From assembly GCF_014201355.1 (NCBI RefSeq), contig NZ_JACHEG010000002.1, forward strand, positions 1,302,001-1,366,000: a stretch of 64,000 nt of DNA. The letters run 5' to 3'. Of the stretch, positions 10,478 to 19,711 are shown piece after piece. The notes beneath the pieces are model-generated. The model had not been told where the DNA came from. It saw only the letters and a list, made by a program, of their open reading frames with translations, and searched no databases. A program made the translations under genes and the position numbers. The DNA is from Aliirhizobium wenxiniae. GTDB lineage: Bacteria > Pseudomonadota > Alphaproteobacteria > Rhizobiales > Rhizobiaceae. Position 1 is the stretch's first letter. Each line of letters begins with the position of its first letter.

Positions 10478-10501
10478 CGACCTAGATCATGTTCAAGGTC
10501 G
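10478..10501. promoter_or_regulatory. Inverted repeat, MerR-operator-like
   Basis: CGACCT and AGGTCG flank 12 bases in the 124-base gap before the hydrolase gene. The ACCT-N12-AGGT layout resembles operators of MerR-family regulators such as SoxR. No MerR gene is nearby, so the regulator would act in trans. Weak evidence. Confidence 0.25.
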
Positions 10502-10559
10502 AACGTCCGGCGATGATCGCTCATCGGTAACCCCGTTCTCCAACCAACGAGGTCACCCA

Positions 10560-11627
10560 ATGAGACTGAAGGCTCTCCTTACCGCGCTTTCCCTATGCAC
10601 AGCCGCAACTGCTGCGATTGCCGCCGAACCGGTCGGCGTTCGCACAATCAGCGTCGTCACCCAGGATTATCCGCGGCCGCTTGCGGTCACCATCTGGTAC
10701 CCGTCGAAGGGCGACGGACAGACGGATAAGCCGAACTACGACAGGATTTTCGAGACAGGCCCTGCCGCAGTGAATGCGACGATCCGTGAAGGCCGTTTTC
10801 CGCTCGTGCTTCTCTCCCACGGTTCGGGTTCGCGCGCCGAAGGCATGGGCTGGATCGCAGCGGAGCTGGCCAAGGCCGGTTACATCGTCGCCGGGCCGAA
10901 CCATCCCGGCACGACAAGCGGTGATTCCACACCGGCTGCCACGCCGAAGATCTGGGACCGCGCCCAGGACATTTCGGTTCTGATCACGGTCCTTTCCGCA
11001 GACAAGAACTGGACTACCTCGATCGATCCGAACCGCATCGGCATTCTCGGCTTCTCGCTCGGCGGCTCTACCGCAATGGAACTGGCCGGAGGCCGAGGCG
11101 ATCTTTCCGCATACATGCGTTATTGCGACGAAAACCCCGCCATGATGGATTGCACATGGTTTGCTGGCGGTCGTGGTTATGCCGGCGGCGAGCAGGTGGA
11201 TGTTGCGCCTCTCAAGCTGGCCGATATCGACAGGACACGGTTCGACCAGCAGAACCGCGATGCGCGGATAACCTCCGTTATCGCGGTCGACCCCGGCCTC
11301 GCCACCACGTTCCAGAAGACAAGCCTTGCAGGCATCGAGGTGCCGGTAACGCTGATCAATCTCGGCAGCCCCGGCCAGGTGCCGATGGCCGTGCTTTCCG
11401 ACCAGTTGGCGAAGGATATTCCCGGCGCCTCCTACCTGCAGGTCGAGGGTGCCGATCACTTCAGCTTCCTGCCGGTCTGCAAGCCGGGCGCAGCGGATTT
11501 CCTCAAATCGGTCGGTGAGCTGGATCCTATCTGCGAAGAGACAAAGCGCCCGCGGGCAGACATCCATGCGGAACTGAGCCGGCTCATCGTCGAGGCTTTC
11601 GGCAAGACGCTGCAGGCCGGCAATTGA
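10560..11627 (+). CDS. Secreted alpha/beta hydrolase (dienelactone-hydrolase/PAF-acetylhydrolase-like)
   Basis: A 355-residue protein with a Sec signal peptide (MRLKALLTALSLCTAATAAIA, cleavage near residue 22). The alpha/beta-hydrolase elements are in order: oxyanion block LLSHGSGS, nucleophile elbow GFSLGG with Ser166, an acid in the DHFSFLP region, and that motif's His. The family includes predicted dienelactone hydrolases and PAF-acetylhydrolase-like esterases. It probably hydrolyses an ester in the periplasm. Substrate unknown. Confidence 0.82.
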   Translation: MRLKALLTALSLCTAATAAIAAEPVGVRTISVVTQDYPRPLAVTIWYPSKGDGQTDKPNYDRIFETGPAAVNATIREGRFPLVLLSHGSGSRAEGMGWIAAELAKAGYIVAGPNHPGTTSGDSTPAATPKIWDRAQDISVLITVLSADKNWTTSIDPNRIGILGFSLGGSTAMELAGGRGDLSAYMRYCDENPAMMDCTWFAGGRGYAGGEQVDVAPLKLADIDRTRFDQQNRDARITSVIAVDPGLATTFQKTSLAGIEVPVTLINLGSPGQVPMAVLSDQLAKDIPGASYLQVEGADHFSFLPVCKPGAADFLKSVGELDPICEETKRPRADIHAELSRLIVEAFGKTLQAGN

Positions 11628-11662
11628 GACAATCGCGGAAGGCCGGGTCTACCGGCCTTCCT

Positions 11663-12184
11663 TCAGCCGATGCGCTTGTAGAAGATCGTCGTGTCGCAAA
11701 AACCGCCCTGCGGCCACAGCGCGTAATCGGGAATGACCCCGACGCGTTCCCAACCAAACCGCGGATAGATCTTTTCCGCTTCGCTGCCGGTCGCCGTATC
11801 GAGAACCAAGAGCGTGCGACCGCGGCGGGCGGCCTCTTCCTCCACCGCCACCATCAGCTTGCGCGACAGGCCGAGCCCGCGGCCGGAGCGATGCACGAGC
11901 AGCTTCATCAGGTCGCCGCGATGCGGCTGGTTGGGCTTGGAGGCGAGCCCGACCTGGACCGTGCCGACCACGCGCCCGTCGATTTCAGCCACACCAAGAA
12001 TGATGCCGCCCGTCTCCACTTCGGCGGCGATATCGCTCCAGCAGGCCTCGCCATCCTGCGGCTGAAACGGCAGCATGAAGCCCAGTGAAGCGCCGCCATT
12101 GATGCAGTCGGAAAGCACCTCGCAGAGATCCGGGATGGCGGCGCGCGCGGCTGTCGCATCGAGGATGCGGATCGTGGCAGTCAT
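11663..12184 (-). CDS. GNAT-family N-acetyltransferase
   Basis: A 173-residue acetyltransferase. The acetyl-CoA-binding motif A is visible as LLVHRSGRGLGLSRKLM, preceded by a GTVQVGL strand. It lies 19 bases after the XRE/cupin regulator gene on the same strand and is likely in its operon, so the regulator may control it. The acceptor substrate is unknown; detoxifying acetylation is a common role of such pairs. Confidence 0.85.
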   Translation of the reverse strand: MTATIRILDATAARAAIPDLCEVLSDCINGGASLGFMLPFQPQDGEACWSDIAAEVETGGIILGVAEIDGRVVGTVQVGLASKPNQPHRGDLMKLLVHRSGRGLGLSRKLMVAVEEEAARRGRTLLVLDTATGSEAEKIYPRFGWERVGVIPDYALWPQGGFCDTTIFYKRIG

Positions 12185-12203
12185 TGATGTTCCCTTTGTT
12201 CTT

Positions 12204-12779
12204 TCAGCGTCCGCGGTTGAGGATTACCGCGTAACGGGCAGGCTTGTCGGATGGATTGTAAAAATCAAAGGCGTCGCCGATATCCATGAACAGGCAATCG
12301 CCCGGCTGCAGCCGATGGGTGGCGTCCGCCAGCACCATGTCCAGAACGCCTTCGAACAGCCAGACATGCTGGGTCATGACCCGGCTTTCCTCCCGCGGCG
12401 GAAAACTGACCCTGGCGCCGGCCGGAAACTCGATCTCGACGATATCGACCGGGCTTGGCATGCCCGGCGGCGAAACCGAGCGGCGCAGATATCCGGTCGT
12501 CGGGTCTCGCCACAGCCGCTGTTCCGTTCGCCTCGACAAGGGCGAAGACGAAGGTTCTTCCGGCGCGAAGAAAGCCGAGAGCGTCAGGCCTAGCCCCTCG
12601 CAGAGCCGCGCCAACAGAGCTGCCGTCGGACTTGCCTCGGCGCGCTCTATACGGGAGATCATCGCGCGGCTGACGCCGGAGCGATCCGCCAGCTGATCGA
12701 GCGTCAGACCTGAGCTGGCGCGAAGGCTTTTCAGCCGCTCTCCGATTGCGATTTCCAGTTCACTATCCGAATTTTCCAT
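12204..12779 (-). CDS. XRE-family regulator with C-terminal cupin domain
   Basis: A 191-residue regulator with an N-terminal HTH (LTLDQLADRSGVSRAMISRIERAEASP, near residues 20-46) and a C-terminal cupin (about 110-190) that could bind a small ligand. The start codon lies only four bases from a perfect inverted repeat and has no clear ribosome-binding site, so the mRNA may be nearly leaderless. The gene is divergent from an MFS carrier at 12938 and upstream of the acetyltransferase, and could control both. Confidence 0.88.
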   Translation of the reverse strand: MENSDSELEIAIGERLKSLRASSGLTLDQLADRSGVSRAMISRIERAEASPTAALLARLCEGLGLTLSAFFAPEEPSSSPLSRRTEQRLWRDPTTGYLRRSVSPPGMPSPVDIVEIEFPAGARVSFPPREESRVMTQHVWLFEGVLDMVLADATHRLQPGDCLFMDIGDAFDFYNPSDKPARYAVILNRGR

Positions 12780-12783
12780 TATC

Positions 12784-12800
12784 AGAGAATTTCATTCTCT
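12784..12800. promoter_or_regulatory. Inverted-repeat operator of the XRE/cupin gene
   Basis: AGAGAAT, three bases, ATTCTCT: perfect 7-base arms ending four bases before the regulator's ATG. A TTGACT lies about 17 bases further upstream on the minus strand. The position fits tight autorepression by the XRE protein. Confidence 0.55.
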
Positions 12801-12937
12801 TATCGTGAAGTCAATGATTTTGACGTTCCGTTGGAAAATTCGCCGCGGTGGCGTTTGTACGATAGCGAAACCACTGCGCGATAGGATAAGCAGGCTGGAT
12901 AGGTGGCGTGAAGCATAGCGGCTTTCGGAGAATTTGC

Positions 12938-14209
12938 ATGACGGCTCAGGCGCAGGTCAGAGTTTCGCCCCTCTCCATCGCGAGCATCATCCTCTCGATG
13001 ACGATCGCCGCCATCGGCAGCGGCATCATGGCCACTTATGTCCCATTCGTGCTGACCCAGAGCGGCGAGACATGGGCGGCGCGCCTCGCCGTGCCGGCGC
13101 TTGCCTTTGGCGGCCTGCTCGGCTGCGTGCTTGCCGGCCCGCTGATCCGACGCGTCGGTCATGCCCGCCTCTTCGCCTGCTCGATGGCGATGGTCATTAT
13201 CGGCGCGGTTCTGGTTGCTGCCGATCTGCCGGCCGCCTGGTGGATCCTCGCGCGGGCGATCTATGGCGCGGCTTCCAACGTCAATTTCATCATCGCCCAG
13301 AGCTGGCTCAACCACGCCGCTTCCAACGAATGGCGCGGAAGGGCGATGTCCTTCTTCTACATGGCCTTCGTGCTTGCGCTGGGCGGCGGCGCATGGCTGT
13401 TCGGGCAGGTACCGGCCGACAGCAATCTTGCGCCGCTCATCGTCGTTTTCGTCACCGCGCTCTCCATCCTGCCGATCGGGCTTACCCGCCTGCCGAACCC
13501 GCCGGCACCTGCCAGCGTCAGCGTCAACGTAAAGATGGCGTGGAAGATCTCGCCGGTCGGTCTTGTCGGCGTGCTTGCCTCGGGCGGTCTCTCGATGGTC
13601 GTGCAGGGGTTTACCCCGATCTATGCGACGCTCAACGGCGTGACGCAGGGCGAGGTGGCGCTGTTGATGCTGGTGATGCAGACCGGGCTTCTGTTCGTGC
13701 AATATCCTCTCGGCATCATTTCCGACCGGCTCGACCGCCGCGTCGTGCTGCTGTTTACCTGCGGGCTGATCGTGGTTGCGGGTTTTGCGGCGCTGATGGT
13801 GTCGTTCACCACTTTCGTGCTCCTGATGATCGTCTTCCTCGTCTTCGGGGGGGCGGTGGAAACCGTCTATTCGGTCGCCAATGCGCATGCCAATGACCGC
13901 GCCGATCCGGGTGATTTTGTGCCCCTGTCCTCAACCCTTCTCGTCGCATGGTCGACGGCGGCGACGATCGTGCCGCTCTCTATCACCTTTCTCGCGCCGA
14001 TCCTCGGCCAGCAGACCTTCATCTATGCGATCATCCTCGTGGCGACCGCCTATGGCCTCTATATCGTCTTCCGCCTGAAGGAACGCGGACCAGCGCCGGA
14101 AGACGAGCGCGAGACCCATGAGATGCGCAGCGCGCAGATGCCGAATGCGGCGATCATGACGGAACCGGGTGCGGCGGAGGCGCAGGCGGAAGCAAAAGCC
14201 CAGGGTTGA
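12938..14209 (+). CDS. MFS transporter
   Basis: A 423-residue 12-segment carrier resembling the YcaD/UMF-like MFS group (short loop GPLIRRVGHARLF after segment 2, and IISDRLDRRVVLLFTCG in the middle). The C terminus is hydrophilic and Ala/Glu-rich. The start at ATG 12938 has CGGAG seven bases upstream; an upstream GTG at 12908 has none. It is divergent from the XRE/cupin regulator, which may regulate it. Substrate unknown. Confidence 0.82.
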   Translation: MTAQAQVRVSPLSIASIILSMTIAAIGSGIMATYVPFVLTQSGETWAARLAVPALAFGGLLGCVLAGPLIRRVGHARLFACSMAMVIIGAVLVAADLPAAWWILARAIYGAASNVNFIIAQSWLNHAASNEWRGRAMSFFYMAFVLALGGGAWLFGQVPADSNLAPLIVVFVTALSILPIGLTRLPNPPAPASVSVNVKMAWKISPVGLVGVLASGGLSMVVQGFTPIYATLNGVTQGEVALLMLVMQTGLLFVQYPLGIISDRLDRRVVLLFTCGLIVVAGFAALMVSFTTFVLLMIVFLVFGGAVETVYSVANAHANDRADPGDFVPLSSTLLVAWSTAATIVPLSITFLAPILGQQTFIYAIILVATAYGLYIVFRLKERGPAPEDERETHEMRSAQMPNAAIMTEPGAAEAQAEAKAQG

Positions 14210-14281
14210 GGACGCTTATCGTCAACAAAGCCTTATCTTTCCACTTTGCGGCGAGCCGGGCCGCTGATATATGCGCGAACC

Positions 14282-16102
14282 ATGAGCACCGATCGCACGC
14301 CCCTCGACCATATCCGCAATTTCTCCATCGTCGCACATATCGACCATGGCAAGTCGACACTCGCCGACCGTCTGATCCAGACGACAGGCGGCCTTGCCGA
14401 GCGCGAGATGTCGGAACAGGTTCTAGACTCGATGGATATCGAGCGCGAGCGCGGCATCACCATCAAGGCCCAGACGGTGCGTCTGCACTACAAGGCGAAC
14501 AATGGCGAGACCTATGTTCTGAACCTCATCGACACGCCCGGCCACGTGGACTTTGCCTATGAAGTCTCGCGCTCGCTGTCGGCCTGCGAAGGTTCGCTTC
14601 TGGTCGTTGACGCCTCCCAGGGAGTGGAGGCCCAGACGCTCGCCAATGTCTACCAGGCAATCGATAACAACCACGAACTCGTCACGGTTCTCAACAAGGT
14701 CGACCTGCCGGCGGCGGAACCCGACCGTATCAAGGAACAGATCGAAGAAGTGATCGGCATCGATGCCTCGCAGGCAGTGCTGATTTCGGCAAAGACCGGC
14801 CTCGGCATTCCCGATGTTCTCGAAGCCATCGTCCACCAGTTGCCGCCGCCGAAGAGCGAAGCCGGCGAAAAGGGCCCGCTCAAGGCCCTGCTGGTCGATA
14901 GCTGGTACGACACCTATCTCGGCGTCATGGTTCTCGTGCGCATTCTCGATGGCGTGCTGACCAAGGGCATGACCATCCGCATGATGGGCACCGACGCGAA
15001 ATACCAGGTCGAACGCGTCGGCGTGCTGACGCCGAAAATGCTGGCCGTGGACTCACTGGGTCCGGGCGAGATCGGCTTCATCACCGCCTCGATCAAGGAA
15101 GTGGCGGATACCCGCGTCGGCGATACCATTACCGAAGACAAGAAGCCGACGGCGAAAGCGCTGCCGGGCTTCAAGCCGGCACAGCCGGTGGTGTTCTGCG
15201 GTCTCTTCCCGGTCGATGCCGCCGATTTCGAGGATCTGCGCGCGGCGATGGGCAAGCTTCGCCTTAACGATGCATCCTTCTCGTTCGAGATGGAATCGTC
15301 TGCCGCTCTCGGTTTCGGTTTCCGTTGTGGCTTCCTCGGCCTGCTGCATCTCGAAATCATCCAGGAACGCCTTGAGCGCGAGTTCGACCTCGACCTGATC
15401 GCAACCGCTCCTTCGGTCGTCTACCATCTGCACATGACGGATGGCTCGATGAAGGAGCTGCACAATCCGGCCGACATGCCCGACGTGGTCAAGATCGCTT
15501 CGATCGAGGAGCCGTGGATCAAGGCAACGATCCTGACACCGGACGATTATCTTGGTGGCATCCTCAAGCTCTGCCAGGACCGCCGCGGTATCCAGACCGA
15601 ACTGACCTATGTCGGCAAGCGCGCCATGCTGAGCTATGAACTTCCGCTCAATGAAGTGGTGTTCGACTTCTACGACCGCTTGAAGTCTATATCCAAGGGT
15701 TATGCATCGTTCGATTACCATCTGCACGGTTATCGCGAAGGCAATCTCGTGAAGATGTCGATCATGGTCAATGGCGAGCCAGTCGATGCGCTTTCCATGC
15801 TTGTTCACCGTTCGGCGGCGGAAAAGCGCGGCCGCGACATGTGCGAGAAACTCAAGGATCTGATCCCGCGGCACATGTTCAAGATTCCGATCCAGGCAGC
15901 AATCGGCGGCAACGTGATTGCCCGCGAGACGATCTCGGCGATGCGCAAGGACGTGACGGCCAAGTGTTACGGTGGCGACGCCACCCGTAAGCGCAAACTT
16001 CTGGACAAGCAGAAGGAAGGCAAGAAGCGGATGCGCCAGTTCGGCAAGGTCGACATCCCGCAGGAAGCGTTTATTGCAGCGCTGAAGATGAAAGACGATT
16101 GA
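14282..16102 (+). CDS. lepA: Elongation factor 4 (LepA), ribosome back-translocase GTPase
   Basis: A 606-residue translational GTPase. G1 is AHIDHGKST, the switch region contains [12 protein letters not shown]3 is DTPGHVDF, and G4 is NKVD. Domains resembling EF-G II, III and V follow, and the LepA-specific C-terminal domain ends [16 protein letters not shown]. Length and order match LepA. The ATG at 14282 begins [18 protein letters not shown], the normal N terminus. LepA remobilises stalled ribosomes and aids 30S assembly. It is followed by a strong terminator. Confidence 0.97.
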   Translation: MSTDRTPLDHIRNFSIVAHIDHGKSTLADRLIQTTGGLAEREMSEQVLDSMDIERERGITIKAQTVRLHYKANNGETYVLNLIDTPGHVDFAYEVSRSLSACEGSLLVVDASQGVEAQTLANVYQAIDNNHELVTVLNKVDLPAAEPDRIKEQIEEVIGIDASQAVLISAKTGLGIPDVLEAIVHQLPPPKSEAGEKGPLKALLVDSWYDTYLGVMVLVRILDGVLTKGMTIRMMGTDAKYQVERVGVLTPKMLAVDSLGPGEIGFITASIKEVADTRVGDTITEDKKPTAKALPGFKPAQPVVFCGLFPVDAADFEDLRAAMGKLRLNDASFSFEMESSAALGFGFRCGFLGLLHLEIIQERLEREFDLDLIATAPSVVYHLHMTDGSMKELHNPADMPDVVKIASIEEPWIKATILTPDDYLGGILKLCQDRRGIQTELTYVGKRAMLSYELPLNEVVFDFYDRLKSISKGYASFDYHLHGYREGNLVKMSIMVNGEPVDALSMLVHRSAAEKRGRDMCEKLKDLIPRHMFKIPIQAAIGGNVIARETISAMRKDVTAKCYGGDATRKRKLLDKQKEGKKRMRQFGKVDIPQEAFIAALKMKDD

Positions 16103-16107
16103 TCTTG

Positions 16108-16130
16108 AAGGCGCCGCAAGGCGCCTTTTT
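16108..16130 (+). terminator. lepA terminator
   Basis: Perfect 8-bp stem AAGGCGCC/GGCGCCTT with a GCAA loop, continuing into a T run, six bases after the stop codon. Confidence 0.85.
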
Positions 16131-16303
16131 CATCTCCGCATGACTGCGACAGCGAAACAACCGAGGGATCCAAGCGGCCCGTTATGGTGTGCGCAATCGC
16201 CGCCTTTGGGCGCGTATCACCGGCAGATTTGCCTTCTTGATCCCCTCTCCCCGACTGGCTAGGGATTAATAGTCTCAATCTCTGCCAATCAGGACCGCCG
16301 CCC

Positions 16304-17650
16304 TTGCAGAACTTCCCTTTTTCCGAACGTGACCCGATCCAGTTTCCAGGTCCGGCGCCGAAACGCGCGGATGTGGTGATCATCGGTGGTGGCGTGATCG
16401 GGGTCACGACGGCGCTTTACCTTGCTGAAAAGGGCGTGGCAGTCACGCTCGTCGAAAAGGGCCGGATCGCGGCCGAGCAGTCCTCGCGCAACTGGGGCTG
16501 GATCCGCCAGCAGGGCCGCGATGCGGACGAGCTACCGATCGTCATCGAAGCCTGCCGGTTGTGGAAACAGCTTGCGGAAGAATGCGGCGAGGATATCGGC
16601 CTCGAGCAAACCGGCGTCACTTATCTTGCCAATTCGGCCAAGGAGATGGCCGATTTCGATGACTTCATGACGATTGCCGCACGGCATGATGTCGATACGC
16701 GGCTTTTGAGTTCGGCCGAAACGGCGACGCTGATCCCTGGCATGGCGCGCAAGTTCCATGGGGCGATGACGACACCTTCGGACATGCGGGCAGAACCCTG
16801 GCTTGCGGTGCCGGCGCTTGCGCGGCTCGCAGCTCGCAAGGGTGCCACGATCGTTGAAAACTGCGCTGCCCGCAGCCTCGACATTTCCGCTGGCCGGATC
16901 AGCGGCGTGTGGACCGAGACCGGGTTGATCGAAACCTCCAGCGTATTGGTCGCCGGCGGCGCATGGTCGTCGCTGCTGTTGCGTTTGCATGGCGTGTCCA
17001 TCCCGCAGCTCAGCGTTCGTTCCACGGTCGCGGCCACCGAACCGATGCCTGAGGTTCACGCGGGAGCTGCGGTCGATAGTCACGTCGCCTTCCGTCGTCG
17101 GCAGGATGGCGGTTATACGCTGGCTCCCGGCAGCGGCAGCGCGCTCTATGTCGGACCGGACGCCTTCCGCCACGCGGTGAAATATCTGCCCGCACTGCTC
17201 GATAACCCTTTCGGTCTTCGCTATCTGCCAGCGGCACCCTCCGGCTTTCCCGATGCATGGTCGACGCGCAGAACATGGACGGCCGACGAAACCAGTCCGT
17301 TCGAGCGGATGCGCATCCTCAACCCCGCTCCCTCGCAAAAGGGGCTGCGTTCGGTGGAGCGCGAGTTCGCCCGGCTTTTCCCCGATCTTGGCCCGGTGCG
17401 CCTGAAAACCGCATGGGCAGGAATGATCGATGCGATGCCGGATGTCGTGCCGGTGGTCGATCGCGTCGAGGCGATCGGCGGCCTGTTCGTCGCAACCGGC
17501 ATGAGCGGCCATGGTTTCGGTATCGGACCCGGCATCGGCCGCGTTGTTGCCGATCTCATAAACGGCAATGCCGTCGGACATGATCTGAGCCGGTTCCGGC
17601 TGTCGCGTTTTTCCGACGGCAGTCCGGTCAAGCTCGGGCCTGCGCTTTAG
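16304..17650 (+). CDS. FAD-dependent amine/amino-acid oxidoreductase (DAO family)
   Basis: A 448-residue flavoenzyme. The dinucleotide-binding motif is VVIIGGGVIGVTTALYLAEKG near residues 25-45, followed by the EKG acidic turn and a SSRNWGWIRQQG block typical of DAO-family oxidases and dehydrogenases. The C-terminal FAD contact reads GLFVATGMSGHGFGIGPGIG. It probably oxidises a D-amino acid, glycine derivative or opine-like amine. The start is a TTG at 16304 after a gap with no better candidate. Its last four bases overlap the end of the converging LysR gene. Confidence 0.85.
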   Translation: MQNFPFSERDPIQFPGPAPKRADVVIIGGGVIGVTTALYLAEKGVAVTLVEKGRIAAEQSSRNWGWIRQQGRDADELPIVIEACRLWKQLAEECGEDIGLEQTGVTYLANSAKEMADFDDFMTIAARHDVDTRLLSSAETATLIPGMARKFHGAMTTPSDMRAEPWLAVPALARLAARKGATIVENCAARSLDISAGRISGVWTETGLIETSSVLVAGGAWSSLLLRLHGVSIPQLSVRSTVAATEPMPEVHAGAAVDSHVAFRRRQDGGYTLAPGSGSALYVGPDAFRHAVKYLPALLDNPFGLRYLPAAPSGFPDAWSTRRTWTADETSPFERMRILNPAPSQKGLRSVEREFARLFPDLGPVRLKTAWAGMIDAMPDVVPVVDRVEAIGGLFVATGMSGHGFGIGPGIGRVVADLINGNAVGHDLSRFRLSRFSDGSPVKLGPAL

Positions 17651-18525
17651 AAAGACAATTGCTTCACAAGCTCGAAAAGCCGTCCGACGGCCGGGTTTCT
17701 CGATGCCGTGGGAGCGCAGAGCACGACGTCGAATTCGGGCGGATCGATCAGCGGGCGGGAGACGATGGTTTCGCCGAGATCGCTGCAAAGCGATTGCGGG
17801 ATCAGAGCTACACCCAACCCTTCTCCCACCAACCTTATGATCGTGTGCTGCAGGCGTGGCTCCAGCGCGAAATGTGGAACGATACCGCCTGCTGCACAAT
17901 AGGCTCCGATTGCCGAGCGCAATGTAGGTACCACCGATGCCGGAGCGGCGATCAGCCTTTCCGACGTCAAGGACTGAGCCCCCACCTGTTCAGCCGAGGC
18001 CAGCGGGTGATCAGCGTGAACGATCAGGCGAAGCCGATCACGCGCAAGGAACCGCGTCTGCAGATGTCGCGCTGTCGGATTTCCAAGAGTGACTGCGGCA
18101 TCCAGCCGCGATTCCAATAGAAGCTCATCAATATCGCTCGGCAACCTTTCTTCGAGAACGAGCCGCACATCCGGTGCGGCATCGGAGAGGAGACGCACAA
18201 GTTTCGGCACGATGCCCTGCGCCGCGTACATGGTAAAACCCAGTTTCAACTCGCCCTTTGCACCGCTTGCAACGAGCTGCACATCACGACACGCCGCCTC
18301 GAATCCGGCCAGTACCGAACGGCAATCATTGAGGAAATGCTTGCCCGCCGTCGTCAGCACGACGTTGCGGGAATTGCGTTCGAACAGCCGGACGCCGAGC
18401 GTCTTTTCAATTGCAGCAATCTGTCGGCTGAAGGGCGGCTGGCTCATGTTCATACGGGCTGCTGCCTGGCTGAAATGAAGGGTCTCCGCCAGTGCCACGA
18501 AATAGCGCATATGGCGCGTATCCAT
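17647..18525 (-). CDS. LysR-family transcriptional regulator
   Basis: A 292-residue LysR regulator. The N-terminal winged HTH is clear (LHFSQAAARMNMSQPPFSRQIAAIEKTLGVRLFER). The effector domain follows with the LKLGFTMYAAQGIVPKLV strand. ATG 18525 has GGAGG six bases upstream; seven upstream in-frame residues lack a site. It is divergent from an AEC carrier gene with a LysR-type operator between them, so it probably controls uptake or export of an organic acid. Confidence 0.92.
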   Translation of the reverse strand: MDTRHMRYFVALAETLHFSQAAARMNMSQPPFSRQIAAIEKTLGVRLFERNSRNVVLTTAGKHFLNDCRSVLAGFEAACRDVQLVASGAKGELKLGFTMYAAQGIVPKLVRLLSDAAPDVRLVLEERLPSDIDELLLESRLDAAVTLGNPTARHLQTRFLARDRLRLIVHADHPLASAEQVGAQSLTSERLIAAPASVVPTLRSAIGAYCAAGGIVPHFALEPRLQHTIIRLVGEGLGVALIPQSLCSDLGETIVSRPLIDPPEFDVVLCAPTASRNPAVGRLFELVKQLSF

Positions 18526-18546
18526 TTGATACCTCCAGAGTATCAA
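18526..18546. promoter_or_regulatory. LysR-type operator (ATAC-N7-GTAT)
   Basis: TTGATAC, seven bases, GTATCAA: perfect 7-base arms containing the classical ATAC-N7-GTAT LysR box. It covers the leader and ribosome site of the LysR gene itself, in the divergent interval with the AEC carrier. A further perfect palindrome TATCGATCGATA lies at 18573-18584 and could be the activation half. Confidence 0.6.
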
Positions 18547-18624
18547 TTCGCCACCTCAATGACATTGGATTATATCGATCGATAGCGTTAGGCAACGGGG
18601 CAACACTAATTCGAGCCTGCCGAC

Positions 18625-19560
18625 ATGCTGACCAACCTTTTGATCGTCCTGCCCATATTTGCCCTAATTTTTGCCGGCTGGATTGCCCGGAAAAGCGGAG
18701 CACTCGGGCCGAATGCGACGCGTGAGGTCAACCGATTGGTCGTCTATCTGGCCCTTCCGGCGTTGTTGTTCGACATCATGGCGAATGCAAAGATCGACCA
18801 GATCTGGCAACCCGGTTTCATCCTCGCTTTCAGCGCCGGCTGTGCGGTCATCTTTGTCGGTACGTTGTTCTGGCGAGTGGCCAAGGGCCGGCATCTTGCA
18901 GATGCTGCGGTCGATGCGCTGAATGCGAGTTACGCCAATACAGGTTTTGTCGGCTTTCCGCTGGTCCTGTCGCTTGTTGGCGATAGCGGCATGGCACCAA
19001 CGTTGATCGCGACCATCCTCACGGTCTGCGTCCTGTTTGCCGTCGCCATCATCCTTGTCGAGGGCGGGCTGCAGTCCGAGACCCGCCACCGCGACATCGC
19101 CTTCAAGACCTTCGCCTCGCTTTGCAAGAACCCGCTGCTTGTCGCACCCGTACTCGGCGCCATCTTCATGCTATCCGGCTGGGGGCTGCCGCAACCGGTA
19201 CACGCGTTCCTCAAGCTTCTTTCAGGGGCAGCCTCTCCTTGCGCGTTGATCGCCCTCGGCCTCTTCCTAGCCGGTCCGCAGGCGGCGACGGCGGCAAACA
19301 GGCTTTCCACCACCGGCATTCTGGTCGCGCTGAAACTGATCGCCCATCCGCTCGTCACCTGGGTGGTTGCCGGGCCGCTGCTCGGCCTGCCTGCAGGCTC
19401 GGTGCATGTCGCAGTCCTGCTCGCCACCTTGCCGACCGGTACCGGCCCATTCATGCTGGCGGAATTCTACAACAGGGAGGCAAGCCTAACCGGACGCGTC
19501 GTGCTGCTATCGACCACCCTCTCGATCCTGACCATCTCGGCCTATCTGTGGATCGCCTGA
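18625..19560 (+). CDS. AEC-family transporter (auxin efflux/malonate carrier type)
   Basis: A 311-residue carrier with about ten membrane segments in two halves. The family's conserved early motif reads NRLVVYLALPALLFDIMA and the NASYANTGFVGFPLVL crossover region lies near residue 95. Bacterial members such as MdcF move malonate or other dicarboxylates. Divergent transcription from a LysR gene supports effector-dependent control. Substrate unproven. Confidence 0.87.
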   Translation: MLTNLLIVLPIFALIFAGWIARKSGALGPNATREVNRLVVYLALPALLFDIMANAKIDQIWQPGFILAFSAGCAVIFVGTLFWRVAKGRHLADAAVDALNASYANTGFVGFPLVLSLVGDSGMAPTLIATILTVCVLFAVAIILVEGGLQSETRHRDIAFKTFASLCKNPLLVAPVLGAIFMLSGWGLPQPVHAFLKLLSGAASPCALIALGLFLAGPQAATAANRLSTTGILVALKLIAHPLVTWVVAGPLLGLPAGSVHVAVLLATLPTGTGPFMLAEFYNREASLTGRVVLLSTTLSILTISAYLWIA

Positions 19561-19711
19561 GGCCTATAAAGACAGCAAGTGTCGCCACCGATATTTTCAG
19601 CGACCTTACAGTCCATCGATCACCGTGTAATTGCGCTTGAAACCTCTTGGAAAACAGGTCTGCTGCTCCATATAATCGGCGCTTGTCCTACTCCCACGTT
19701 TCGGTGAATTC

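Noticed and set aside
16532..17899. A 455-codon open frame on the minus strand
   Set aside because: Antisense to the FAD oxidoreductase and crossing into the LysR gene; no recognisable domain.
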